A DNA stretch of 8,116 nucleotides, taken from the NCBI GenBank assembly GCA_002712305.1, contig PATE01000056.1, positions 15,972-24,087 on the forward strand, read 5' to 3'. A model generated the notes under the pieces. That model saw only the letters and a list, made by a program, of their open reading frames with translations, did no database searches and was not told the origin of the DNA. Source of the stretch: Gemmatimonadota bacterium. GTDB lineage: Bacteria > Latescibacterota > UBA2968 > UBA8231. Position 1 is the first letter of the stretch, and the number at the start of each line of letters is the position of its first letter. Below are positions 1 to 6,478 of the stretch, piece after piece. The translations under genes were made by a program, and so were the position numbers.

Positions 1-741
1 GCGGACAATCATTCGGTCGGCATCGGCGGAACCCCGAATGCGAGAGGTGTGGTGGAGTTGGATGCGTGCATCATGGACGGCACCACCTACAATGCAGGCA
101 GTGTAGCGGGCATGACCGGTATCGCCCACCCGGTCTCGGTCGCCCGTCGTGTGATGGAAAAGACAAAACACGTCATGCTCGTCGGCGAGGGGGCACGCCA
201 GTTCGCCATCGACGAAGGGCTGGCTGAGGCGGAACTGCTCACCGAGGATCGGCGACTCAAGTGGGAGGCGTGGAAGAAAGAGCAGATCGAGATGAATCTG
301 TCCGAGAGCCACGACACGATCGCGCTCGTCGGGCGAGCGGCGGACGGCACCCTTGCTGGGGGTTGCTCGACCAGTGGTTGGGGATACAAGCTGGCCGGTC
401 GTGTGGGCGATTCTCCCATCATCGGCGGTGGTCTCTACGTAGACGGGCAGATCGGAGCCGCAGGCGCGACGGGCGTCGGCGAGAATGTCATGCGCTACTG
501 CGGGTCGTTTCTGGCCGTGGAACTGATGGGACGAGGTGCGACACCGGAAGAGGCCTGTATCGATACGGTGCTCAGCATCGGTAGGAAGGATCCGAAATCA
601 CTGGAAGAGGTGCACGTGAACTTCGTCGCCATCGATCGGCATGGCCGGCACGGTGCAGCCGGGTCGGACGAAGGATTCGCCTATTCGATCACGACAGACT
701 CTTCTTCCGAGGTGATCGACGCCGTCCACGTGACCGGCTGA
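1..741 (+). CDS. N4-(beta-N-acetylglucosaminyl)-L-asparaginase / isoaspartyl peptidase family (Ntn hydrolase), 5' partial
   Basis: The frame is open from the first base, so the start lies upstream; 246 residues are visible. It belongs to the glycosylasparaginase (T2) family, which hydrolyses the amide of N-glycosylated or related asparagine and is made as a precursor that self-cleaves before a threonine. The cleavage site HDT is at visible residues 104-106, making Thr106 the nucleophile and new N-terminus of the beta subunit. Relative to this Thr, the spacing of Thr124, Arg134, Asp137 and Thr157-Gly158 matches the human AGA active-site set (Thr183, Thr201, Arg211, Asp214, Thr234). The block GRVGDSPIIGGGLYVDG and the ATGVGE loop are typical. 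All core residues are present, so the enzyme should be active. The missing N-terminus hides whether it is exported, as some bacterial members are. Alternative: a plant-type isoaspartyl peptidase, less likely given this motif order. Confidence 0.93.
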   Translation, partial: ADNHSVGIGGTPNARGVVELDACIMDGTTYNAGSVAGMTGIAHPVSVARRVMEKTKHVMLVGEGARQFAIDEGLAEAELLTEDRRLKWEAWKKEQIEMNLSESHDTIALVGRAADGTLAGGCSTSGWGYKLAGRVGDSPIIGGGLYVDGQIGAAGATGVGENVMRYCGSFLAVELMGRGATPEEACIDTVLSIGRKDPKSLEEVHVNFVAIDRHGRHGAAGSDEGFAYSITTDSSSEVIDAVHVTG

Positions 742-742
742 G

Positions 743-794
743 GCGGCCCCGTTCAAGCTTGCACGGCGAGGCCGCGGACAGGTTCAGACCTGTC
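743..794. terminator. Two tandem hairpins between convergent genes, possible bidirectional terminator
   Basis: The first hairpin is GCGGCC (743-748) plus CCGT (749-752), pairing with ACGG (763-766) and GGCCGC (770-775) with a three-base bulge. The second is a perfect 7-bp stem, GACAGGT (777-783) with ACCTGTC (788-794), around a TCAG loop. It overlaps the stop codon of the dioxygenase gene. The position between two converging stop codons suits transcript termination, but neither strand has a clear T tract, so intrinsic termination is inferred. Confidence 0.4.
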
Positions 795-1764
795 AGCAGA
801 TCAGCCCGCGCTTGGCCCGAATGCCATGCAGAGGTGGATTGTCGCCGATCCATCGTTCGTCGGCAGGTTCGCTGGCCAGCTGATAACGTGAGTCCGAGGA
901 CAATCGGATCGAACGAGTCTGGTTGTCAGAACTCGCATGCATCGTATGTATGCTTAGTACGAGCAGGTCCCCGGCCTCGTAGGTGGCCGTCAACCAGCGG
1001 CCGCCGAGTTGGGCTCGTGTGGCAATCGCGTCAGCACTGAAGGACCCTCGCCCCTGCCAGTGGATGAGCTGGCTTTCTTCCGACGTCAGTTCGCGCTCCT
1101 GAGCCTGCGCTTCCTCGACGATTCGATCCGCTTCGTTTTCGTTGGCGCAGAACTTGTCCACGTCGGTGGAGCCATAACCGTCTCGCAATGCTTCGATCTT
1201 GTGGGAGCCCTCTAGCACGAGCAGGCCACCTGACTCGAGGGGGACATCCCCCAGTGGCGTCCAGGACGTCCATAGGTTCTTGGTGCCCCTCCCCATGTAA
1301 ACGACGTCATAGTGGGGCTGCGTAGCCGTCGTCGTGCCCGGGGTCTTGGCGCGGAACCACGTGTAATCGAAGTGCCGGACAGGGCCGCCGAGAAAACGCT
1401 CGTAGAAGTCCATCATGGCCCCAGAGTAGAGCACCTTGTCCAGCGGTGCGTTGTCTCTGGCCAGATTGGGTGCAAAATTGATGCTGGAGTCCGGCTTCAC
1501 GATGCCCGCCATCAGGTCGTGATCGACATCGTCCACGACGCCACCCTCGGCGAGGCGCCGCAGGACTTCTCGGCGAGCATCCATCACCTGATCACGATCG
1601 AGCAACCCGGGCAGATAGAGATAGCCGTCTTCGGCGACCCGCGAGCGAAGCGCATCCGCGTCGTGAGCGATGTCATCCGAGCGACGCAACTCACCGAGTG
1701 AATCGGCTGCCGCATCGAGGGGCTTGCCTGCAAACGTCAGTCCTGCGTCAGTCACTGTGGTCAC
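793..1764 (-). CDS. Phytanoyl-CoA dioxygenase (PhyH) family, Fe(II)/2-oxoglutarate-dependent oxygenase
   Basis: The 323-residue product shows a PhyH-type double-stranded beta-helix oxygenase. Counting from the GTG at 1764, the N-terminal part holds the EDGYLYLPG motif typical of the family. The iron-binding HxD is H151-Y-D153, the distal histidine is H276 (in TMHASSDNQT), and Arg287 in RSIRLSSDSRY is the likely 2-oxoglutarate anchor. The facial triad is complete. The family hydroxylates varied small molecules; the real substrate cannot be read from sequence. The start is uncertain: GTG 1764 has a GGAG eight bases upstream. A TTG at 1815 would add 17 residues and overlap the upstream stop as TTGA, but has no clear ribosome site; GTG 1755 is also possible. 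It lies directly downstream of the M81 peptidase on the same strand, probably as one transcript. Confidence 0.9.
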   Translation of the reverse strand: MTTVTDAGLTFAGKPLDAAADSLGELRRSDDIAHDADALRSRVAEDGYLYLPGLLDRDQVMDARREVLRRLAEGGVVDDVDHDLMAGIVKPDSSINFAPNLARDNAPLDKVLYSGAMMDFYERFLGGPVRHFDYTWFRAKTPGTTTATQPHYDVVYMGRGTKNLWTSWTPLGDVPLESGGLLVLEGSHKIEALRDGYGSTDVDKFCANENEADRIVEEAQAQERELTSEESQLIHWQGRGSFSADAIATRAQLGGRWLTATYEAGDLLVLSIHTMHASSDNQTRSIRLSSDSRYQLASEPADERWIGDNPPLHGIRAKRGLIC

Positions 1765-1811
1765 GAGCCTGGCTCCGAAAACTGTGTGGGTTACGGGGAA
1801 TATCCACCAGG

Positions 1812-3320
1812 TCAATCCAGTGGGGCCATCGGCCTGGGGATGTTCTGGAAGGAAAACCGCCGCAGATCGCTGGACCCCAATCCCGGTGTGTCTATGTAAT
1901 ACGTCTTGGCCAGGATGGGATCGTAGGCCGCTCGATGTGCAACGGCCGCCTTGATGCCCACCATGTGCAGGTCCTCCGGCACGATGCCCTGGCTTCGCAG
2001 TTGTCCCAGATCCATGGGGGGCGTCTTATACGTCGTGAGCAGAATTCGCACGCCCTGGTGCCTGACGACGGCGCTTGGCCCCATGTCGACGTGGCGTCCC
2101 ACGAGAGATGCCAGATGTGATTTCTCGTTCTCTAATGTAAAGCGCCCATCCGTGAGATTCTCCAGTTTTACCTCCAGTGCCATGGGATCGCCATGGAAGC
2201 GGCCGAGCTTGGCACCGATGGACAGTTGAAGACGATCACCCTCACTGACTTCGTGACAGGCGGCTGCCACGGCAGGGTCATTGATCACGACCACGGCGTT
2301 GTCCACTTCGTAGCGCAGGAACGCGGCCAGAATTCCAGTGCCGTCACCAGGAGTCCCCCCTCCGATGTTGTCGGAAGGCTCCACTATACCGATCGGCCCG
2401 CGACCAAAACGAACTGCCTTGGGCATGACCTCGTCGATCGGTGGATCGAGGGGGTTGCCTTCAGTTGTTCGAGCCAGTGCCTCGTCGGCAAGAGGCTCCA
2501 GCCAGGCACGCGCCTGCTGGGCATCGCCCACGGTGGTGGCGCAAAAGGAAACTCCCGCACAAGGGATATCGGCGTAAGAAAAGCCCGGCAGCACACAGAC
2601 CTCGAGCAACTCAGGGTGGTCAAGTTCGAGACGGCGGGCCATCGATTCGAAGGCGAGTACCGGATCTGCCGCAGACGCCGTGCCTTTGGGGCTGTAGAGC
2701 ACCGGCGGTTTCACGGCCACAACCTGGGGAGTCAATCGCTCGGAGATCACACGGTCGAGGAGTTGGGCAGCGCGAATCCCAGCCTCTCGCGCATCGGTAT
2801 GTGGGTTCTCACGGTAGCTGGTGAACAACGTCGCGTGTTCGGCCATGTCGAAACTGAAGTTCGCGTGCAGGTCGAGATCAGCCGCGATGGGAAACCTCAC
2901 GCCCTCTTGATCACCAAGGCGATCCGTCAGCACGCGACGAATCCGGCGAAGGATCTCCCCTTCCCCATCTGCGAAGCCCTGGAAGGTCATGGCCCCGTGG
3001 AGGATCAGCAGAATGCCGTCGATGCCCGCGGTCAGGGCCGCAAACAGATCCTGCTGCACATCATCCCACCATGTTTCCAGAACGTCGTCGGTCACCGTCC
3101 CTGACGGCATGGCCGCCCCGTAGCGTGAGGGGTAGACCTGCCAGCCACGGGCCGTGGCCACCTCCAGGGCGCCCCCCATGGGGGATGCGTCGCCGTCGCA
3201 GCGCGCCAGCATGGCTTCGCCGCGCAGCCAAAGGGTGTGCTCGAAGGCGTCGAGGCCAGTCCGTTCACTGAGGAAGGTGTGCGTCTCGTGCACGAGACCG
3301 GCGACAAAGACATGCGGCAT
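1812..3320 (-). CDS. M81 family metallopeptidase (MlrC-like)
   Basis: A 502-residue protein of the MlrC family, zinc-type hydrolases named for the enzyme acting on linearised microcystin; most members act on other unknown peptides or amides. The N-terminal domain carries HET at 11-13, LHGAM with H108, the DGEGE acid D118, DLDLHAN (148-154) and YRENPHTD with H174, the expected metal-binding set. The C-terminal MlrC domain shows EPSDNIGGGTPGDGTG (314-329) and IKAAVAHRAAYDP near 456-468, as in family members. ATG 3320 is chosen because the family usually begins close to the (V)xGLxHETHTF segment; the frame stays open to 3455 and ATG 3383 is possible, but those residues look non-conserved. No strong Shine-Dalgarno precedes ATG 3320. 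No signal peptide is seen, so it is likely cytoplasmic. It is followed by the PhyH gene, suggesting a shared catabolic role. Confidence 0.92.
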   Translation of the reverse strand: MPHVFVAGLVHETHTFLSERTGLDAFEHTLWLRGEAMLARCDGDASPMGGALEVATARGWQVYPSRYGAAMPSGTVTDDVLETWWDDVQQDLFAALTAGIDGILLILHGAMTFQGFADGEGEILRRIRRVLTDRLGDQEGVRFPIAADLDLHANFSFDMAEHATLFTSYRENPHTDAREAGIRAAQLLDRVISERLTPQVVAVKPPVLYSPKGTASAADPVLAFESMARRLELDHPELLEVCVLPGFSYADIPCAGVSFCATTVGDAQQARAWLEPLADEALARTTEGNPLDPPIDEVMPKAVRFGRGPIGIVEPSDNIGGGTPGDGTGILAAFLRYEVDNAVVVINDPAVAAACHEVSEGDRLQLSIGAKLGRFHGDPMALEVKLENLTDGRFTLENEKSHLASLVGRHVDMGPSAVVRHQGVRILLTTYKTPPMDLGQLRSQGIVPEDLHMVGIKAAVAHRAAYDPILAKTYYIDTPGLGSSDLRRFSFQNIPRPMAPLD

Positions 3321-3466
3321 CTGAATGCGATCCGGTTGCTGGAGTGATCGATCGACGGCTATCTTACTCAGTCCCCCCGGCATTGCGCCAGTGTCTGGTG
3401 ATCGATGCCAATGATCAAACGCTCCCCTCGACAGATCCTCTCTTCCTGCGAACAAACGGAGACCTG
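3321..3466. promoter_or_regulatory. Divergent intergenic region between the M81 gene and the D-Ala-D-Ala carboxypeptidase gene
   Basis: These 146 bases separate the two divergent start codons and should hold both promoters. On the + strand a weak sigma70-like pair, TTGCTG (3336-3341) and TATCTT (3360-3365) with an 18-base spacer, is visible but matches consensus poorly. The + strand gene has a GGAG (3458-3461) five bases before its ATG, which decides that start. No clear operator repeat was found. Confidence 0.35.
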
Positions 3467-4621
3467 ATGCGCAGTATGCGTCATCTGAGTACCGGGCTCA
3501 CGCTCTGTGTTGCCCTCATTCTTGCAGCTACAAAGCAAACCGCATACGGTGCGCGATATTCCATTGGGGATGATCCACCCTTCGCCGCAGCCCTGCTGCT
3601 GGAAGCCGAGACGGGGACCGTCCTGTTCTCCTACAACTCCGACAAGGCAAGATCGCCGGCAAGCACGCTGAAGTTGCTGTTGCAACTTGTCGTGATGGAC
3701 GGTGTCCAGGCAGGGCGCCTATCACTGACAGATTCGATCTACACCTCCGCCTGGGCGAGTCGAATGGGTGGATCTCAGGTGTTTCTACGAGAGGGCGAGG
3801 TCTTCCCTCTCGAAGAGTTGATGCATGCCATCGTGATCGCGTCGGCCAATGACGCCTGTGTTGCCGTGGCCGAGCACATCGGGGGGACCGTCGAGGGATT
3901 TGTCGACCTGATGAATGACAAGGCGGAGCAGATCGGTCTCACACAGACACGGTGCGTCAACGTTCACGGCCTGGACGACACACCGGCCGATGAGGGGAAT
4001 CTGACGAGTGCCCGTGACCTGTCGCTCATCGCACTGTCTCTCATTCAGCATCCGCAGATTCTCGAGTGGTCCTCCATCCGTTCAGCACCTTTCCGTGATG
4101 GAAAGTTCAAACTGTGGGCGACCAATCGCCTTCTGCGCAAATTCCCCGGACTCGATGGTCTCAAGACGGGGTACACGCAACGCGCCGGATACAACCTCGT
4201 TGCCACAGCGAAACGCCGTGACATGCGACTGGTGTCCGTCGTGATGGGAAGTCGTGGGGAGCGCGCCCGCGATAAGGAGTCCGCTCGGCTCCTGTTGTGG
4301 GGCTTCAACAATTTCGTAAAGGCCCCCATCTCCGTCGCCGGTGATTCCTCCGGTGTCGTTGCCCTGGACTGGGGACTCTCGCCTGACGTCACTGCGGTCA
4401 CTGCCGGTGGAGCCATCGCCGTGCTCACACCTGAGGAACGACGGCGTCTGCATCACGAAGTACGGCTACCCACATTGTGGGAGGCACCCGTCAAAGAAGG
4501 CGACAGTCTTGGCGTGTTGGCGATCAGCCTCGACGACAGCCTCCTGGCACAGATCGACCTGGTGGCGGCGACGAGCATCGAACGGATGTCGGTCTGGGAG
4601 AAACTGATGAGTTACTTTTAG
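3467..4621 (+). CDS. D-alanyl-D-alanine carboxypeptidase, peptidase S11 (PBP5/DacA type)
   Basis: The product of 384 residues is a low-molecular-weight penicillin-binding protein that trims the terminal D-Ala from peptidoglycan pentapeptides in the periplasm. A signal peptide with a basic start (MRSMRH) and a hydrophobic stretch to about residue 25 (ending near TAYGA) is followed by the S11 catalytic domain. All three motifs are present: STLK with nucleophile Ser66 and Lys69, SAN with Ser126 and Asn128, and KTG starting at Lys233. The remainder, about 285-365, matches the PBP5 C-terminal domain, and the end (SIERMSVWEKLMSYF) looks like the amphipathic helix that anchors PBP5 to the inner membrane. 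ATG 3467 is preferred because of its GGAG ribosome site and because the signal peptide begins there; ATG 3476 is an alternative. An upstream in-frame ATG at 3344 would bury the signal peptide. It is convergent with rlmH. Confidence 0.95.
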   Translation: MRSMRHLSTGLTLCVALILAATKQTAYGARYSIGDDPPFAAALLLEAETGTVLFSYNSDKARSPASTLKLLLQLVVMDGVQAGRLSLTDSIYTSAWASRMGGSQVFLREGEVFPLEELMHAIVIASANDACVAVAEHIGGTVEGFVDLMNDKAEQIGLTQTRCVNVHGLDDTPADEGNLTSARDLSLIALSLIQHPQILEWSSIRSAPFRDGKFKLWATNRLLRKFPGLDGLKTGYTQRAGYNLVATAKRRDMRLVSVVMGSRGERARDKESARLLLWGFNNFVKAPISVAGDSSGVVALDWGLSPDVTAVTAGGAIAVLTPEERRRLHHEVRLPTLWEAPVKEGDSLGVLAISLDDSLLAQIDLVAATSIERMSVWEKLMSYF

Positions 4622-4693
4622 GCACGATTGTAGGGGAACTACTCGGTGCATCCGGTTCGATGCCTGCTCCAGTATCCGTAGTAGCGCCGCTAC
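4622..4693. other. Short convergent spacer with a small hairpin
   Basis: The 68-base gap between the carboxypeptidase stop and the rlmH stop contains GTAGC (4681-4685) pairing with GCTAC (4689-4693) around a three-base loop, overlapping the rlmH TAG. There is no T tract. It could help end both transcripts, but this is weak. Confidence 0.2.
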
Positions 4694-5118
4694 TTGTGGT
4701 AGCGCCCGCCACCGTGCAGCAGATCGAAGGAACGGTAGAGCACCTCCAGCAGCAACAGCCTTGCCAGTCCGTGTGAGAACGTGAGGCGAGAGAGAGACCA
4801 ACGTTCCTGCAGTTGCTGTTCCACGCCTGCGGGCATCCCGTCGGCGGCACCGATGACGAAGACGAGATGAGATCGGCCTTGCTGCTGCAAGCGGCCGATG
4901 TGATCTGCGAGACCTTCGGAATCAAAGACCTTCCCATCGATGCACAACCCGACCACGTGTCCACGCTCGAGATTCTTGGGCAATGTGGTCGTATCTGACC
5001 ACGACTTGACGGTCTCGTGCGCCACGCGAGTGTGCGCCGACATGCGGCGCACGAATTCTGCTTCCGCCTCCTCGAAGTCGCTTCGGCCGCGCACGAAGCT
5101 GACGATCGTCACCTGCAT
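4690..5118 (-). CDS. rlmH: 23S rRNA (pseudouridine1915-N3)-methyltransferase RlmH
   Basis: The 142-residue product fits RlmH, a SPOUT (trefoil-knot) methyltransferase that uses SAM to methylate pseudouridine 1915 in helix 69 of 23S rRNA, acting on assembled 70S ribosomes. It has the family features: a beta-strand start (MQVTIVSFV), the FVIGAADGMP segment with the glycine-rich SAM loop (G90 to G94), WSLSRLTFSHGLAR with H116 and R120, LLLEVLYR (E125, R129), and the signature C-terminus ending YHK. Length is slightly below the E. coli protein (155). It lies 36 bp downstream of the Gfo/Idh gene on the same strand, so is probably co-transcribed; RlmH is more often found with rsfS. No strong ribosome site precedes ATG 5118, but the start fits the family. 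Confidence 0.95.
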   Translation of the reverse strand: MQVTIVSFVRGRSDFEEAEAEFVRRMSAHTRVAHETVKSWSDTTTLPKNLERGHVVGLCIDGKVFDSEGLADHIGRLQQQGRSHLVFVIGAADGMPAGVEQQLQERWSLSRLTFSHGLARLLLLEVLYRSFDLLHGGGRYHK

Positions 5119-5154
5119 CTGTAAACCAGTGGCCGTTGGATCGGCATGGACGAT

Positions 5155-6207
5155 CTAGTAGTTGTCGGGTTGAATCGACCAGTCACGATCGGCCAGTGGC
5201 AGTTCGACTCTGCGGCCATCGGCTCGATGAGACGCGACGAGGCCGAAGATGATCTCCTGACTTAGACGGGCACAGTCGATCCCACCCATCGTCTCGGATC
5301 CCCCATCCAACGCCGTCACGAGGTCTTCGATGGCGCGCAGCGTGCCACTCTCGATGGGCGCCGCCGGCGCGTCCTGCTCAACGAGTTCATCGAACTCGGC
5401 CGTGCGACGCCATGTATACCCGATCCCGTTGGAGAGGGTGCGCAGTTTTCCCTCGCTACCGCTGATCTCGAACTCATACCCACCCGAGGCGACCAGGTAG
5501 CCGTGCACACCCGTGGCGAATCGCACGTATCCCTGTTCGATCGCCGGATCGACGGTGAGCCGGTTGCCGTCCCAGTCTGAGTCCTGGAAACGTGCCGTGC
5601 CCTGCACGAAATCGACATCCGCGTCGCCCGAGAGATAGAGCAGCATGTCCGCGGTGTGCGTGTGTCCCCACTGAGCGCTGCTCGCACCACAATTGGCGAC
5701 GATGGCCTGTAGATCGCCGATGTCTCCGGCCTCGACCATAGATCGCATGCGCTGGTAGAGCGCCACGTAACGTCGCTGAGTTCCGTAGTTGAACAGGACC
5801 CCCTTTGCGGCCAGGGCAGCTGCCATAGCATCGGCTTCGGCGGGTGAATTGCACAGCGGCTTCTCGCAGTAGACGGCGCCCACGCCGTTCTCAGCAGCGA
5901 AGATCGTGACCGGTGCATGGGGTGACGGACGCGTGGCAATACAGACGACGTCGAGCCCCTCCTTGCGGATCATCTCCTCGGCATCCGTGTAGGTCGTCGG
6001 GACATCATATCGGTCGGCTGCAGCCTGAGCCTTTTCTGCGAAGGGATCGCTGACGGCTACCAGATCGGTACGATCACATGCCACCACGGCGGCGGCATGT
6101 GAATAGGGCAGAAACAGATCTGCATTCGGCCGATCACGCACTTCGTCATCGATGGTGGTACCCATTCTCCCACAACCGACCAATCCCACTCGATATGTCT
6201 TGCCCAT
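5155..6207 (-). CDS. Gfo/Idh/MocA family NAD(P)-dependent oxidoreductase
   Basis: The protein of 350 residues has an N-terminal Rossmann domain with VGLVGCGRMG (GxGxxG at 11-16) binding NAD(P), an acid-containing turn near SDPF (53-56), and the family EKP motif at 115-117 whose lysine is catalytic. The second half is the alpha/beta dimer domain, with GHTHTADMLLYL (181-192) supplying the His/Asp of the usual HxxD-like active site. The family oxidises or reduces sugars, inositols and related polyols; the substrate cannot be named. There is no signal peptide, so it is probably cytoplasmic. ATG 6207 is backed by an AAGGAGAGGG ribosome site just upstream. rlmH follows after 36 bp. Upstream, the divergent tRNA-Val gene starts only about 50 bp away, so their promoters must share that space. 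Confidence 0.92.
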   Translation of the reverse strand: MGKTYRVGLVGCGRMGTTIDDEVRDRPNADLFLPYSHAAAVVACDRTDLVAVSDPFAEKAQAAADRYDVPTTYTDAEEMIRKEGLDVVCIATRPSPHAPVTIFAAENGVGAVYCEKPLCNSPAEADAMAAALAAKGVLFNYGTQRRYVALYQRMRSMVEAGDIGDLQAIVANCGASSAQWGHTHTADMLLYLSGDADVDFVQGTARFQDSDWDGNRLTVDPAIEQGYVRFATGVHGYLVASGGYEFEISGSEGKLRTLSNGIGYTWRRTAEFDELVEQDAPAAPIESGTLRAIEDLVTALDGGSETMGGIDCARLSQEIIFGLVASHRADGRRVELPLADRDWSIQPDNY

Positions 6208-6209
6208 GC

Positions 6210-6240
6210 TTGACCCTCTCCTTGGATGCCGTACTTTATT
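6210..6240 (+). promoter_or_regulatory. Candidate promoter of tRNA-Val
   Basis: TTGACC at 6210-6215 is a five-of-six match to a -35 box, with weak -10 candidates TACTTT (6232-6237, 16-base spacer) or TTTATT (6235-6240). Initiation would fall about 10-15 bases before the tRNA. The -35 sits over the ribosome site region of the divergent Gfo/Idh gene. A second possible pair is TTGGAT (6222-6227) with TGTACA (6246-6251). Confidence 0.4.
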
Positions 6241-6258
6241 TCGCCTGTACAGAGTGAC

Positions 6259-6335
6259 GGGCGATTAGCTCAGATGGTTAGAGTGCCTGCTTGACATGCA
6301 GGAGGTCACTGGTTCAATTCCAGTATCGCCCACCA
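6259..6335 (+). tRNA. tRNA-Val (anticodon GAC)
   Basis: The sequence folds into a full cloverleaf. The acceptor stem is GGGCGAT (6259-6265) with ATCGCCC (6325-6331), discriminator A6332, and CCA encoded at 6333-6335. The D arm is GCTC/GAGT with a GG-containing loop. The anticodon stem CCTGC/GCAGG encloses TTGACAT, giving anticodon GAC at 6293-6295, which reads GUC (and GUU) valine codons. The variable loop has five bases, and the T arm ACTGG/CCAGT encloses TTCAATT. All stems pair fully apart from one G-U in the D stem. It should be functional. Confidence 0.97.
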
Positions 6336-6343
6336 TACTACGA

Positions 6344-6383
6344 CCCCACGCAGATTCCGTCGCTGCGTGGGGATTCGTGTTTG
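6344..6383 (+). terminator. Terminator-like hairpin after tRNA-Val
   Basis: CCCCACGCAG (6344-6353) pairs perfectly with CTGCGTGGGG (6363-6372) around a nine-base loop, followed by a T-rich but interrupted tail (ATTCGTGTTTG). It starts eight bases after the tRNA CCA, where the tRNA transcript would end. Confidence 0.65.
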
Positions 6384-6409
6384 TGACCTACGCCCTGCGG
6401 GCGGGTCAC
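6383..6409 (+). other. Second stem-loop between tRNA-Val and its 3'-end copy
   Basis: GTGACC (6383-6388) pairs with GGTCAC (6404-6409); inside, GCCC (6392-6395) pairs with GGGC (6399-6402) around TGC. No T tract follows, so it is not an obvious terminator. Its right arm coincides with a GGTCAC that resembles the variable loop/T-stem start of the tRNA, so it may partly be tRNA relic. Confidence 0.5.
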
Positions 6410-6418
6410 GGGTGCAGG

Positions 6419-6440
6419 CAATTCCAGCGTCGCCCACCAT
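6419..6440 (+). repeat. Degenerate second copy of the tRNA-Val 3' end
   Basis: This 22-base stretch matches 6315-6336 of the tRNA (T-loop end, 3' T-stem, acceptor strand, CCA and the following T) with only two adjacent differences (TA in the tRNA, CG here). Further left, GGTCAC-like bases (6404-6409) also echo the tRNA before an insertion-like break. No D arm, anticodon arm or 5' acceptor strand is present, so it is not a working tRNA. It may be a decayed tandem tRNA or an attachment-site scar left by a tRNA-targeting element. Confidence 0.75.
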
Positions 6441-6443
6441 TGT

Positions 6444-6474
6444 AAGCCCCTGGAGACACCTCCGGGGGCTTTCT
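6444..6474. terminator. Strong intrinsic terminator, probably bidirectional
   Basis: AAGCCCC (6444-6450) pairs with GGGGCTT (6465-6471), extended by a T-G pair and GGAG (6452-6455) with CTCC (6460-6463), around an ACAC loop: about 12 bp. The + strand continues TTCTGGTTCT. On the minus strand it lies just after the stop of the phosphatase remnant at 6479 and can end that transcript as well. Confidence 0.75.
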
Positions 6475-6478
6475 GGTT

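Noticed and set aside
2193-3104. A 303-codon open frame on the + strand
   Set aside because: It lies entirely antisense to the M81 gene, whose family motifs are unambiguous; its product resembles no family. It is a shadow of a high-GC coding strand.
3344-3466. Upstream start adding 41 residues to the carboxypeptidase
   Set aside because: The added residues are unlike the family and would place the signal peptide internally; ATG 3467 has GGAG at the right distance.
6259-6474. Active tRNA-borne integrative element
   Set aside because: Repeats of the tRNA 3' end exist, but there is no integrase or cargo between or near them, so at most a scar is supported.
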